Origin: Adineta vaga
Taxonomy: Eukaryota; Rotifera
Assembly: GCA_021613535.1 (NCBI GenBank)
Contig: CP075495.1
Coordinates: forward strand, 14,260,001-14,324,000
Reading direction: 5' to 3'
Length of the DNA stretch: 64,000 nt
In this document: positions 12,494 through 24,420 of the stretch, piece after piece
Position numbering within the stretch: the first letter of the stretch is position 1
Layout of the letters: each line of letters opens with the position of its first letter
Notes under the pieces: generated by a model
Database searches by the model: none
What the model saw: the letters and a program-made list of their open reading frames with translations, nothing else
What the model was told of the DNA's origin: nothing
Program-made: the position numbers and the translations under genes

Positions 12494-14207
12494 TTATGAA
12501 AAATCTCGATCAGGAAATAATGCAGGTGCAACACATGTCCAAATATATAAAACAATACAGATCCAACTGGATACGATTTTAACCCAAAGTGACGCATAAT
12601 TATTGTTATAAGTACTGAAATTTTTTGCAGGTTCATACCAACTAGAAAAAAAACGAAAGATAAGTTCGTTTCGAACAAATAAAAAATTCTCGTTATCTTA
12701 CTTTGTTAATGTCATCATGGCATAAAGTGTTGCAAGTACAAATAAGAAATGAAATAATGAATAATTATAACTGACCGAACTACGTTCATCATCAACAACA
12801 TGTTGACCAGTTCGTTCTTCTTCATCACCTAATAAACCTTGATCATCTGATACTGATGTATCATCTAATATAGTTGAATAATCTGTTGATGAAGATGAGA
12901 GAAATAATTTCTTTGCTCGATGATTACGTGAACTTGTGAAAACAGAATAAAAAAGTGCAATAGTAAACATAACTAAACCAATAATAGTTATGGGATCGAA
13001 AATATTTTGTTGTCGTGTTGGACCAGGACTTGGTGTAGTTGAATTACCCGGATGAATTATTGAACGAATACTTGGATTACATGCAACATTTGGATTATTA
13101 CTCATTGCTGACCTAAAAAATATAAACATAAATTATGAAAATAATTCAAAGGAAAAAAAACAATTTTAACAAACCATGTATAATAAGTAACATAGAGACT
13201 AACGAAAGATGATTGAAGTAATCCACATGATGAATTGTGTTCTCTAACTTGTGGTAAAATTGATATAATTGATAGAATAAAACAGAGACATAAATTGAAT
13301 GATATAAAGAATGTATGTAAACGACAAACACTGCGATCAGGTGCATAATAGATGTAAAACAGAACGATACCAGTGATTGATAGAGCATAAAAAAGAAGCG
13401 TAAAGAATAATAATCCATAGCCATGTTTTTTTGAACCAGATTCTACATGATCGATCCATGATTCATTCCATCTAGAAAATATTTTGTTATTCTATTTAAA
13501 GATTCTTTTTTTTGTCATTCAAATACTTACGAATGAACGAAATCAATCGATAAAAGCAATTGAACAAGAATAAACTAAAAGGAGAAAAATAGTTCTAATT
13601 CTCTCGACAAATATTTTCTGTTTTTGTTTTCCTACTAGAAATCCTCCAATCATTCCGAAGATCATAAATGTTTGTGAAAATCCATGTTCTGGAATAAAGA
13701 ATGCCGCAACTACTAAACCAATCAGTGCTAGTAATTTAAATCCCCAAAAGCCATTTTGAATTTTTGCTCGAAAATCTTTCGATGACTTTACATTGATCAT
13801 CTAAATAAAACATATGTATAAATATCTTCGTTGTTTTGTTTTCCACCAAATAAACATACCAATAATGATAAAAGAAAAAAGAAAATTGTCATTCCAAATG
13901 AAAGACGATATACTGCGAGAGATCCAACGATCTTTTGACAATCAATCGAAGGTATTGATGGCATAACGATATCTGTTAGCTTTGATCCACCAGAACATAG
14001 AGCTGGAATTTTTGCCAGAGTTTTTTCCAGACCAGGTATTAACATAATACATGATGTTATTAAACCAACCAGAAGGATAAGTCCATAAGCAATACGTGAT
14101 GATGTTGAGCCCTTACATGCAGGACATGCTGCACAACAGAGTGAGCAGAATGCATTACCAAACAAACATGCAATTGATGAACCTAGTGAACCAATACATA
14201 AACCCAT
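12494..14207 (-). CDS. SERINC: Serine incorporator (SERINC), multipass membrane protein
   Basis: Six exons (14207-13860, 13800-13636, 13574-13531, 13471-13175, 13112-12702, 12641-12494) join in frame to 470 residues, the usual SERINC length. The N-terminus has the Cys-rich first segment (CSLCCAACPACKG), then a membrane helix ending CIMLIPGLE. The middle has AVYRLSFGMTIFF and AKIQNGFWGFKLL. Later landmarks are WNESW, a run of helices, CNPSIRSII, an acidic loop with DDTSVSDDQG, and the C-terminal NYSLFHFLFVLATLYAMMTLT followed by WYEP and a final helix ending PDRDFS. SERINCs are about ten-helix proteins of plasma membrane and endosomes, linked to phospholipid scrambling and serine lipid metabolism. 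A 5' UTR exon probably precedes, since an acceptor lies near 14248. Confidence 0.95.
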
Positions 14208-14602
14208 TGTAACAGATTTATGTTGAGGAGAATAATTATTTATAGATCTAGAAAAATAACAAGAATATCTGAGAAGAAGTTAAAATAAAAAAATAAACTT
14301 ATGCAAATAACAATATTAGTTTTATTTATCTAACTATTTTTTTCATCAACAAAAATGGTTATTTTTTAATAGGATATCGTCAATAAACACATAAACAAAC
14401 AAAAAAAGATGCAGACAAGTAGTTTGTTATTTCGTTTTTATACAAAAGAAAATAATCTATAAAACAATTAATAATCATTAGAGAAAAACCGAAACTATTT
14501 TTTTACAACTATATGAGACTATATATGTATATGCAATATCTGACATGTAGAATTTCTTCATAAAATAAAGAACAAAGAAAATATCTGATTTGTTGATTGA
14601 AG

Positions 14603-16994
14603 TTAAGCAATAATAACAAGTTCCTTGAGTTGTTTTTTGTCTTGTTGTTTTTCTACTAATGTTGGTAACCACGAAAGATGATTTAAAAGATCACGAAATG
14701 GTCGAATTGTTGGAACAAATTTTGGACGTTTTTCATAAACATTTTCCTAGAAAAATCTATCATTTAAATATCAAAATATAAATAACGATTTACCAATAAA
14801 TCAATTGATATATTATGAATTTGTATGGAATAAACTTCATCCATTGGTATTTCTGATCCTAATCGCATTGATGGATTTGTTGGTGAATTGAATAATACTT
14901 CCGAAAAAGGTTTCATCCATTCTTTGCATATACAAATATCATCATTGGTTAAACCTAAAGTACACTTTATTTTTCTACGAAAAAAGAATTTTCGTCATCG
15001 TTTTACCTGTGATTTTTTCAAGAGACCAATTCGATTTGCATAAAAGAATAGCCGAAGCAGCAAGAATATGTTTCGAAAACTGACTATATTCAAGATCCAA
15101 TGAACATAAATCTAGTAACTAAACGAGAAAAAGTTTCAATTTTTCTTTTTCATTATCAAGAAAATTCGAAAAAGAATTTTACTCGAACAGTTGATGAAAA
15201 TGTTTGAAGAAAATCTTTTGATCGATGTATATTAGTTAATATCGAACTTCGAAGAATTTCACTGTTTATTAATCGTCGTTTTTTTGATACTAATGATTCT
15301 TTTTCATCAGACAAATTTTCAAGTTCTTTTTCAGCTTGAAGATAAACTAATAGCCAACTAATCGATGTTATTGGACTTATATACCAATTTAATGTCTAAA
15401 TTGAAATCATTGAAATCGAAAAACAAAGAAGATACTCTTTCTCTTACATTCATTAAATCTAATTCCATCTCAAGAATATCTTCTTCACAACAAGTATTGT
15501 CCGTTACATAAGAAAAATCAGATAAACGTGGTGGATAAATTTCCTGAAACAAATCATTCGTATTGTTGAAAAGAAAATCATAAAATCTTACTTCGATTTT
15601 TGCGGCTACAAAAAGGGCTGTAATACCAAGTAATTGAAATTTATTTTTTGCTAAATTCTTTTTCTGACATAAATATTGATCAATATAAGCAATTGCTAAA
15701 TGATACGTTTCACGATGAAGATGATAAACTTCACAAACCTTTAAAAAAACAAACAAATTCGTTTTTTTTTCTCAAGAATTCTTTCATGAAAGAGATTTTT
15801 ACTTCAATTAACCAATCGAATAGAACACTTCGCATTTTTGTTGTTATTGATGGATGTGATTCAAGAAAATTATGACGACATTTATAGGTTTTATCATGAG
15901 TCTTATTCATCAGATTTAACCATAATTGATGTGAATGATACCAAGAATTCTCCACTGATTTTTCTTTTTCTTTAAAAATAAATGATGAGTGTTTTGTAAA
16001 TACCATTTCTAAATTTAATTCAACATTGTCAATTTTTTCATTCAAAATCAATCATCTTTGCTCTTAAATGACTTTTATATTCAGTTGGAACTTGTCATTT
16101 GTAGAAGAATGCCTTTAGGTATATTTCCCTATAGATATCTTACCAGATTGAACTCGTTTAATAAGATTTTCTTTATTTCCAGCATTTTTTTGTACCTAAA
16201 TAAAAAAGAAATATAAACCAATAGAAATGTTTCATTTCCCACTTTCAATCGTCCTTGTTTTCGTCGTTTCATCACAATCAACTTATGTAGCACACCGATT
16301 CATTTGACCGATCGGACAATTCGATATTTTTTTCCTCCTTTTTCGTTTCTTTGCTCTTTTCTTTTTTCTTTCTCGCTAACAAAAGAAAAGGAAAAGATAT
16401 AATTCGTCGAGGTATATAGCAGCGAACATGATGCACAGAACTAGACAAGACCTAATTTTTCACAATATCACATGAAATAAAAAGAAGGTCTCATATAGAT
16501 TGTGCAACACCTTCAGCAGCATTAATGATCTGATTTTCTTTTATGAAAAAAATCGATCATTTATATAGGATGAGAAATAATTTGAAGAAATCCCGTCAGT
16601 TGTTTACTGATAAGTAAAGCAAGAAGAAGAAGAAGAAGATGAATTTGATATGGTCTCATGAATTCTATGCATATTAACTAGATGTGAACACCTGACTGTG
16701 AACACTCACACACACGCAACAGGTGGCTTTTTTTCTTTTTTACTAATGAGAAAGATTCAAAATTTTTATGATTGTGATGAACTGACGTGGAAAACGAGTA
16801 GTATTGAAAAAACATAATCTTACTTGAAATTTTCCTGTTTTGAATTTACGTTCGAGAATTAATGATGAAAAATCAGGCTAAAACATAAAAGATGTATTCG
16901 AGAAAACTCTAAATGATGTTCTTCATACTGAAATAGATCGTTTTAAAGGCCGTAAAATTGATGAACTATTTTCATCATTTATTTGTATCATCAT
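14603..16994 (-). CDS. CCNE: Cyclin E, G1/S cyclin
   Basis: Ten exons (16994-16929, 16877-16824, 16195-16144, 16008-15803, 15738-15592, 15543-15448, 15395-15183, 15118-15007, 14954-14794, 14746-14603) join in frame to 416 residues. Cyclin E activates CDK2 at S-phase entry in the nucleus. The cyclin box begins at TKMRSVLFDWLIEVCEVY (MRAIL-type motif) and continues HRETYHLAIAYIDQYL, LGITALFVAAKIEEIYPP, and FSYVTDNTCCEEDILEMEL. These are cyclin E rather than A or B signatures. The second cyclin fold follows (LNWYISPITSISWLL). A Lys/Arg-rich insert (VSKKRRL) sits in the second fold. Exons 1-3 encode a short polar N-terminus and are supported by frame and splice sites only. The third intron skips a stop-containing stretch at 16009-16143. 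Confidence 0.9.
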
Positions 16995-17003
16995 TGATAA
17001 TGA

Positions 17004-19638
17004 TAGATCTACAATAAAAAAAAAGAAAGTCAAATGTTAATCATTTGTTTATCATCGTCATCAGATTACTAAAGTCTTTTCATTGTTTTAGAAAAAAAAT
17101 ATAAAAGAATAAAATTCTGTTTGCTTTTTTCTTTTAAAATCTACTCATTGCATATAAGACTTCGGAGAAGGCAATGGAGACGAATAAGAAAGAAAATAAG
17201 CTGATTGATTACTCTTTGCATGGCCTTACAATGGCTTATTAGTTAGTTTCACAGATAGCCATCAAGATTTCATGCAAATATTTTTTTACTCAACACGCTT
17301 TATTTCATCATATGACGATTAAATTAGTGTGAAGAAACTTAAATCATTTTAATGTTATGGATGAAACATAAGAAACTTTGTTTACGAATGACTAAGACTA
17401 ATGAATGTGATCATGATCAAATTTATTTACGTATTTTGTTTTTCCAATCAACAACCTTTGTTATTTGGAGCAGTAAGTTTGAAAACTACTGGTTATAATA
17501 AATGATGTCGTTTTTCTTCCTTCGATATAGATGGCAGTAGTAGTCGTTCATATGTCCGAAGAGAATGTTCAAACTATATATATTGGGTGCAGGATAAATG
17601 AAAACGTCTGCTCTTGGATATTTTCGTTCAATCCATAAGATAATAGTTGTTTTTATCTATTATTCAAAGTTCAACTATGGAAATAAGTATTGGCAGGTAG
17701 AAATAGTTATATTACTCTTGTCGTCATCGCTTTCGATGTTATTAAAAACATCGATCTATGTTAATTTCGAATAGACAAGTGGAATATCAAGAAACCGGAA
17801 ATGGTTACGTTTGATAAATTGAAATATCTTTTTTGTTTCTCCTTTGTAAATACATGTTTATTTTACTTATGTCTTGTTTTAAATAAAATGAAATGAAAGT
17901 TGACAGTAAGCAATGACACGCATGAAGTTATAATTAAGCTCCAAAGCCATGGGACACACCCACATCCTCATCGTTGATACTTCCTATATATCGTTAAGGA
18001 AAATAGAAATTTTTAGGAAAACTATTCTGTAGGAACGTCCTTTGCACTCAATATACCACCTAAGAGAGCATCCTTGGACCTCATGTACTCTGATATTGAA
18101 TTGTACCATTAAATAGACTATCTAACTATGAATCCAAATATAGGAATTTTTTCTGAAAGGTGTTTAAGAAGGTGACCGGTGAAATTTTGGTTGAGTCTTC
18201 TCATGTATCCAGGTTATGGAAAAATTCAAATATAAGAAAGATCTATATAGAGTCACCGAGTTATATATTCTATACTTAGGTATTCAAGGAATTGTTCTCC
18301 TTTACGAATTTCTCTCCCTGTTTGTATTGAAAGAAGACTAGAAAATACTGAAGAAACACCGAAATTTGGTTCAGTCATTCTTCTCAAATCTGGATTCTTA
18401 CTGACCAGTATATTCAATAGAAAAGAAAAACTACTCGACGAACGATTAGACGTTGATTTCAGACACGCGTCATTATTGCACATCGATTTTTTAAATAAAC
18501 AAAATCGTCATATTAGACAAAGAAACTATTGTGGATGTACATTCAACAACTAAATGTTCATTATCATGTGTAGTTATTTCAATGTACAGAATGAAAAACT
18601 TCAAAAGATCTAATATAATCGGTTTCATCGACATCGACGATGAATATATACAAAAAGAAATATGTGTGAACTCGAGATAGAACGACTTAACCACTCGCAA
18701 AAGATTGCTACTCTTGTCATTCTCTGAATGTCAATCAGAAAATACGAACGGAATATAAGTACGGATCACTACATAAACATAAAACACTGTTTGTGTTTAC
18801 AAATGCATCTCGCCGCATTTGATTGAAACTCGAGTATATCGGAAACTGCATCCAGATGGGATTTATGTTACATTGTGTCTCTGCGCATTTGTTAGTCGAC
18901 ACTGAGATGCAGTCTTTTCTCTAAAAGTTTCTATTTTATGTTGAAAGATGTACGAATACAGAACATCTTTCTGTCATCAGACATAAAACGTCAGATCCAA
19001 GAAGCAACTAAATAGAGTTGTAAAAATCGTCATTCACTTCATCTTGAGGGCAAACCCAACTCTCTAGCGTTCAGATATACTAAAGATTTGCGATACACAC
19101 AGACATTAAACTAAACTCTCGGTTATGAGAAATACTCAAAATCAAGTTCGGAAGTATATTTTGCTACGTTTTTAATCCCGACACAGTATTTAAGAAATAA
19201 TTTCCCAGTCGTTCCCAATAGATCAACGATTGGAATGCGTGCAGCGGAGCTATTAAAAGGCTTATAGCATGCACCGACGGTTGTGCTTTTTCTTCATAAC
19301 CTTTGTGTTGTTGAAACTTTTTCAGAAGACATGATCTTAAGAGTACATAGTTTCAGAAAATATGATCTCATACCCATCAAGCTTCTCCCATAATTGATAG
19401 GCTATAGTGCATTTCAAACACGCGCTTTCACTTTACCGGACCTACACAAATCAAAAACTTAGATGAAACATCCACCTCTTTCAGTCGGAAATCATGAGTT
19501 ATAAACACACGAACCTATCATACAAATAATACGACTTCGAAACACAGAGTGTATTCTATTTTCTACCCATCAGTTCGCTCTAAAATCAAACTCTCCCAAA
19601 AAACCAATACAAATCAATGTCCATTCAGCCCGCCCTGA
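17004..19638. other. Intergenic, no supported gene
   Basis: No gene is supported in these 2.6 kb. A minus-strand frame near 18253-18483 contains a stretch ending REIRKGEQFLEYL that faintly resembles the end of a SET domain, but the reading frame is short and isolated. From about 18800 onward base composition becomes less AT-rich, merging into the F-box/LRR gene. A GAA/AGA microsatellite lies near 16621-16640, just left of this stretch. Confidence 0.5.
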
Positions 19639-21448
19639 CTACCACTTCACCCTGTTTCCAAAACGATTTCGAAGATATTCTGCTCCCTGTTCGCCAATTC
19701 CATTGTAGCGCAGTCTTAGTGTGCTGAGTGTCTATGTATCAGAGAAACAGAGCGTGGAGATGTGAATTAGGTGAAGGGTGAATGACTATTACCGTGTTTG
19801 TTCGCAAGCCATCAGTAATGTTTTGTACTCCTTGTTCGCCGATTGGATTGCTCCCGAGATCTAGCGTGGTGAGTGTCTATGGACAAGAGAGAGTATCGGG
19901 GTGAGCATTAGGTGAAAAGCAAATGACTATTACCGTGTTTGTTCGCAAGGCATCAGCAATATGTTGTGCTCCTTGTTCGCCGATTTGATTGTCGTAGAGA
20001 CTTAGTGTGGTGAGTGTCTTATGGACAAGAGAGAGCATGAATGTGTGAATTAGGTGAAGGGTGAATGAATATTACCGTGTTTTTTCGCAGGGCATCAGCA
20101 ATATGTTGTGCTCCTACATCGCCGATTCGAATGTCTAGTAGGTCTAGTGTGGTGAGTGTCTATGGACAAGAGAGAGCATGGAGGTGTGGATTAGATAAAG
20201 AGCGAATGACTATTACCATGTTTATTCGCAAGGCATCAGTAATATGTTGTACTCCTTGTTCGCCGATCGGATTGCTCCCGAGATCTAGCGTGATGAGTGT
20301 CTATGGACAAGAGAGAGCATGGAGGTGTGAATTAGGTGAAGGGTGAATGAATATTACCGTATTTGTTCGCAAGGCATCACTGATCTGTTGTACTCCTTGA
20401 TCACCGATTTGATTGTAGTGGAGACTTAGTGTAGTCAGTGTCTATGGACGAGAGAGAGAGAGAGAGAGAGCATGGAGGTGTGAATTAGATGAAGAGCGAA
20501 TTAATATTACCGTGTTCGTTCGCAAGGCATCAGCAATATGTTCTGTTCCTTGATCACCGATATGATTGCCTGCGAGATCCAGTGTGTTGAGTATCTATAG
20601 ACAAGAGAGAGTATGGACGTCTCATTCGGATGAAGGGTGAATGAATATTACCGTGTTTTTTCGCAAGACATCACTGATATGTTGTATTCCTTGTTCGCCG
20701 ATTACATTGTACGCGAGATTTAGTGTGGTGAGTGGCTATAGACGAGAGAGAGTATGTGGGTGTGAGTTAGGTGAAAAGCAAATTAATATTACTGTGTTTG
20801 TTTGCAAGGCATCACTGATATGTTGTATTCCTTGTTCGCCGATCTGGTTGCGTTCGAGTTTTAGTGTGGTGAGTGTCTGTGGACAGGAGAGAGCATGGAT
20901 GTGTCAATCAGGTGAAGGGTGAATGACTATTACCATGTTTGTTCGCAAGGTATCAGCAATATGTTGCGCTGCTTGTTCGCCGATTGGATTGCACCCGAGA
21001 TTTAGTGTGGTGAGTGTCTATAGACGAGAGAGAGCATGGATGTGTCAATGAGGTGAAGAGCGAATGAATATTACCGTATTTGTTCGCAAGGCATCACTGA
21101 TATGTTGTGCTCCTTGATCACCGATTTGATTGTAGTGGAGACTAAGTGTAGTCAGTGTCTATGGACGAGAGAGAGAGAGTGAATGGAGGTGTGAATTAGA
21201 TGAAGAGCGAATGAATGCTACCGTGTTCGTTCGCAAGGCATCAGCAATATGTTCTGTTTCTTGATCACCGATTCGATTGTGGTGGAGATTTAGGGTGGTG
21301 AGTGTCTATGGACAAGAGAGAGAGCATGGAAGTGTCAATTAAGTGAAGAGTAAATGACTACTACCTTGTTTTTTCGTAAGGCGTCACCAATATGTTGTGC
21401 TTTTTGTTCGTCGATGTGATTGCCTGCGAGATTGAATGTGTTGAGTAT
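19639..21448 (-). repeat. Tandem array of 13 LRR exon-intron units, 141-bp period
   Basis: LRR exon starts on the minus strand fall at 21448, 21305, 21158, 21017, 20876, 20735, 20594, 20441, 20300, 20159, 20017, 19876 and 19731. Spacing is 141 bp in most cases (range 141-153). Introns are about 57 bp and resemble each other along their length, including a GA-rich tract near the acceptor and a 'cattcaccc'-like stretch. The array therefore grew by duplication of exon plus intron units. Two units five steps apart (20358-20441 and 21075-21158) encode nearly the same repeat and are each followed by an intron with an expanded GA tract, which suggests a block duplication. Confidence 0.85.
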
Positions 21449-22273
21449 CTATGTATAGAATATTTTTTTCGGAAATGTGAGTAAGGCGATCGGAACTTTA
21501 GGTATAGGTTTTTGAATTACATATAGTATTATACAAGAGCTGTGGTGGTGGTGTTGTTTGAAAGACTTCAGAAGGTGATTGGTTTGGGTGAGTCGGCTGA
21601 AAAGAAAAATGGTTGCTTGACTGATTATTACTGAGTTAGTATTCGAGTCATCGGATGAGTAGAGTGACTACTGTACTGAAGGCGATGATACCTGATTATT
21701 TCGAATGGTTTAGGATTGTCATTTTTACAGTTGGTTTGCGAGAGGTAGTAATGAGTCGTGGCATAATAGGAAATAGGTCACTCTATTTTATTCGGTGGGT
21801 TTCAAAGATAGTTGTGGCATTTTTTAGGAGTTGTGATAAAGACATTTGTTTGAAATGAGAAACGCGTTTTATAATTCTGTGGTTTTATTCTTTTTCGGTA
21901 CATGAGGGCACATTTAATAAGATGCATATTCTATAGACATGGATAGAAAAGAACAGATGAAGGGAAGGGTTGTTTTCAATAAGATGAGTCAATCTTGTGG
22001 GCGTTTCATTCGTGAAAATTGCTTCTGAATTGTGCAGAGTGGTTTTTCTTTGAGTAAACTCATTAAGTTAGATTTTATGAAGCTTATGTGTGCTTGAACA
22101 GACAGGAAAATAGGTAAAGCACTTAGCAAACGTACTTGATATCGATGATAAATGTTGAGAATTTGATTAAAACGTTTGCAAACATTTTGGATCGAAAAAA
22201 ATAGGGTAAAATCAGGCAGATGATCCAAAATCCGATAGACGAGCTCGATCGGTAATGTTGAAAATGTGTACAT
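19639..22273 (-). CDS. F-box / leucine-rich repeat protein with one LRR per exon
   Basis: Exon 1 (22273-22136) encodes an F-box (STLPIELVYRILDHLPDF, then a helix with NVCKRFNQIL) and ends at a strong GTACGT donor in phase 0. Thirteen LRR exons follow from 21448 to 19639. Twelve are exactly 84 bp, phase 0, each one 28-residue ribonuclease-inhibitor-type repeat of the form TLTTLxLxxNxIGxQGAxHIADALR. The last (19731-19639) ends in a stop after a half repeat. The joined protein would be 412 residues. F-boxes bind SKP1 in SCF ubiquitin ligases, and the LRRs would select the target. The 690-bp gap between the F-box exon and the first LRR exon (22135-21449) shows no certain exon, so the link between the two parts is inferred. 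Every LRR exon is open. Confidence 0.7.
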
Positions 22274-22474
22274 ATTCGCTTTAGATTCTGCAAAAGTCAG
22301 CTGAGAATAGAAGCTATTGAATAAACTTTGTTTGTTATAAGAAATTTGCTTTACGAGAACTGAAAGTATTGTATTTTTGTTATTGAAAAAAGTGAATGAA
22401 GTCTGACGATTTCAACAAAAGCAAATAGTTAGTTAATGAAGAAAGATGGCGTTAATGTATGTGTTGAGATCAAG

Positions 22475-22565
22475 GGAGAAAAATCTCATTTCGGGGCATT
22501 CCGAATGCCATATAATGCGTGGGAATGCACCAGACTACCAGAATGCCGGAATGAGATTTTCCCAC
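22475..22565. repeat. Imperfect inverted repeat (hairpin, MITE-like)
   Basis: The left arm contains 'aaaatctcatttcggggcat' and the right arm contains 'gaatgccggaatgagatttt'. These are near-perfect reverse complements with a two-base gap, and about 40 bp lie between them. The loop itself repeats the GAATGC word. No flanking target duplication was identified with certainty. Confidence 0.6.
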
Positions 22566-22792
22566 TTGGTTTCAATATACTCTCAAGATACGTATTTTCC
22601 ATTAGTAGGTTTTGAGTTTTACAAAAGAGTTCATTTTAATAAAGGATATTTTTGCACGTCATATTCAACAAAAATTCAATCAGAAAAGGAAATCTTTGAG
22701 GGTAGGTGATGTCGATAGTCTCTTCTTTTCACACCCTCATAAACTAATTTCATTCTATTATAGTTCGACGTAATTCAATTTTCATTTCAAAT

Positions 22793-22950
22793 ATGTCTCC
22801 GTAAAGACCTTATTAAGAAAATAAATTGAATTAAAGAAAATAAAGCTGGTTCATCTTATCGCGATCTACGAGATAAATTTAATGTATGAACAATTAGTGG
22901 CGTATCAAATATTCTCAAAAGCAAGAGAGAACACATGAAAGTATAAACTA
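22793..22950 (+). pseudogene. Decayed CENP-B/Psq-type transposase DNA-binding domain (pogo/Tigger-like)
   Basis: In one plus-strand frame the translation reads LRKDLIKKIN, stop, IKENKAGSSYRDLRDKFNV, stop, TISGVSNILKSKREHMKV. The order of a basic N-terminus, a helix, the SSYRxLxxKFNV turn and the SxxSNILK recognition helix matches the N-terminal helix-turn-helix of pogo/Tigger or CENP-B type transposases. Two in-frame stops and no downstream DDE domain show that it is a dead fragment. Superfamily assignment is by pattern only. Confidence 0.55.
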
Positions 22951-23664
22951 AGTTTGAGTCTGACTCTCACCTAGTTAACTGAGATTGTTGCATGTCTATG
23001 CGATCGTATCTTTAAGACGTTTTTCATTGATTACAATGGTGTTCAAATTAGACAGATTTTACTGTATTTTATTTTTCTCACACCTGATACTAGTTCGATT
23101 CTAGTTGTGTTCATTTATTGAATTATCATCTCTGGAATGATCGATAGTTTCTATTTTAATATTACTTAAATTTGAATGATGTTATGTATAAATAACGCCG
23201 GACTGATTGTACTATCGAATTATATCTATAAAAATCTATATGATGTTGTTTGTTTTGCAGTCGGTCGTCGTCGGCCCTTCAAACCGTCACTCCTAACTGC
23301 TCAAGTGACGGAATCGCATGTAAGATCACATACAGTTGTACACATCCTTTTCGTTAACTACACATCAACTAGAAAAAGACAGATCACATGTGAGTAACAG
23401 CTTATTGTGTCCCAACAGTACGCGTTGAGAAAAGATAAGTTCGTATCAGTTTACAACATCATTCAATCGCACTCAAATATTACTACCCGAGACGGTAAAC
23501 ACGGCGAACAGAAAGATCGAAGACGAAAGCGCGTATCTAGCTCGTACTGAAGGGTACAGCAATACTTTTATGTTGTTTCGCCTTTAACTTTTGACCCTTC
23601 ACATTGATCCCAGCCATCATCCTACCCTCACCCTAATCTCGATAACTAATATTTAAGACAGTCT

Positions 23665-23760
23665 CGAAGAAAATGTTTTCTTGACCTTTGGCTCTGACAC
23701 AAAACCACATAGAAACTTTTTTTTTCTATATGACTCTCCTTTCAGCCGAGGGAATAAGCT
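23665..23760. repeat. Dispersed repeat, copy 2 (matches 7345-7440)
   Basis: This is the partner of the 7345-7440 repeat, in the same orientation, with matching blocks around 'gacctttgg', 'ctgacacaaa', 'atatgactctcctttcag' and 'cgagggaata'. Sequence beyond both ends is no longer clearly alignable by eye. Confidence 0.6.
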
Positions 23761-24420
23761 GTGGATGGAAGTGTTCCTTGACAGAGTACACAACACACAA
23801 ATACGTCTACAAAAGGAGAAAAGACGGATCCTGGATTCTCATAGTTCCTGAGATCGTAGAATTCATGTAGATTTGCCTGTCATGAGATCCTACAATTCAT
23901 GATGATCCATTAGGATCCGAAAGTTTTATAGGTTCCGCTTTTTCTCCTTGCACACAAACGTCTAAACCCACCCTCACTGTCACAAATAGACTGTGTGAGT
24001 TCCACATTTTAGTCATAATAGGACTGCGCTGAAAAGCGTTTTTTTGTAGTGCTTATATGAATGACTCATTCGATAGGTACAGAATAAGACTACCATATCC
24101 ACATATGGTAATTTTTATAGTTTTGATTGATGAATAATCCAGCTCGTATTCAAAAGGTATCGTATGATGATATGAAAACGAGCATATAGAGTAAATATTG
24201 GTATAAGATTTCAATAGCATATACACTTCTTTTAGATGATGATACTATAGTCATTAATGTTATGAAAAGGGATGTATTCGAAAGAAGTAAATAATTTATG
24301 TATATGTCTAGAGTGATTAATAAAAAGAAAAGAAAAACGTTATAGAATGTATTGCTTAACAGAATATTTCTTTTTGCAATATCGATCGAACATAAACGTA
24401 ATATACTAAGTACAAATATA

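Larger units (their letters stand above)
22274..24420. other. Intergenic region with transposon debris
   Basis: No intact gene is seen. The stretch holds an inverted-repeat hairpin (22475-22565), a decayed transposase helix-turn-helix (22793-22950) and the second copy of a dispersed repeat (23665-23760). Base composition is patchier and richer in G and C than in flanking genes. The short plus-strand frames here overlap these remnants and have no family motifs of their own. Confidence 0.5.

Noticed and set aside
16009-16143. Possible frameshift in cyclin E between exons 3 and 4
   Set aside because: A single intron with a GTAAG donor at 16143 and a TTTAG acceptor at 16009 joins the exons in frame, so no lesion is needed.
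20065-20922. Plus-strand frames of about 93 codons with internal repeats
   Set aside because: They are antisense shadows of the LRR exon-intron array.
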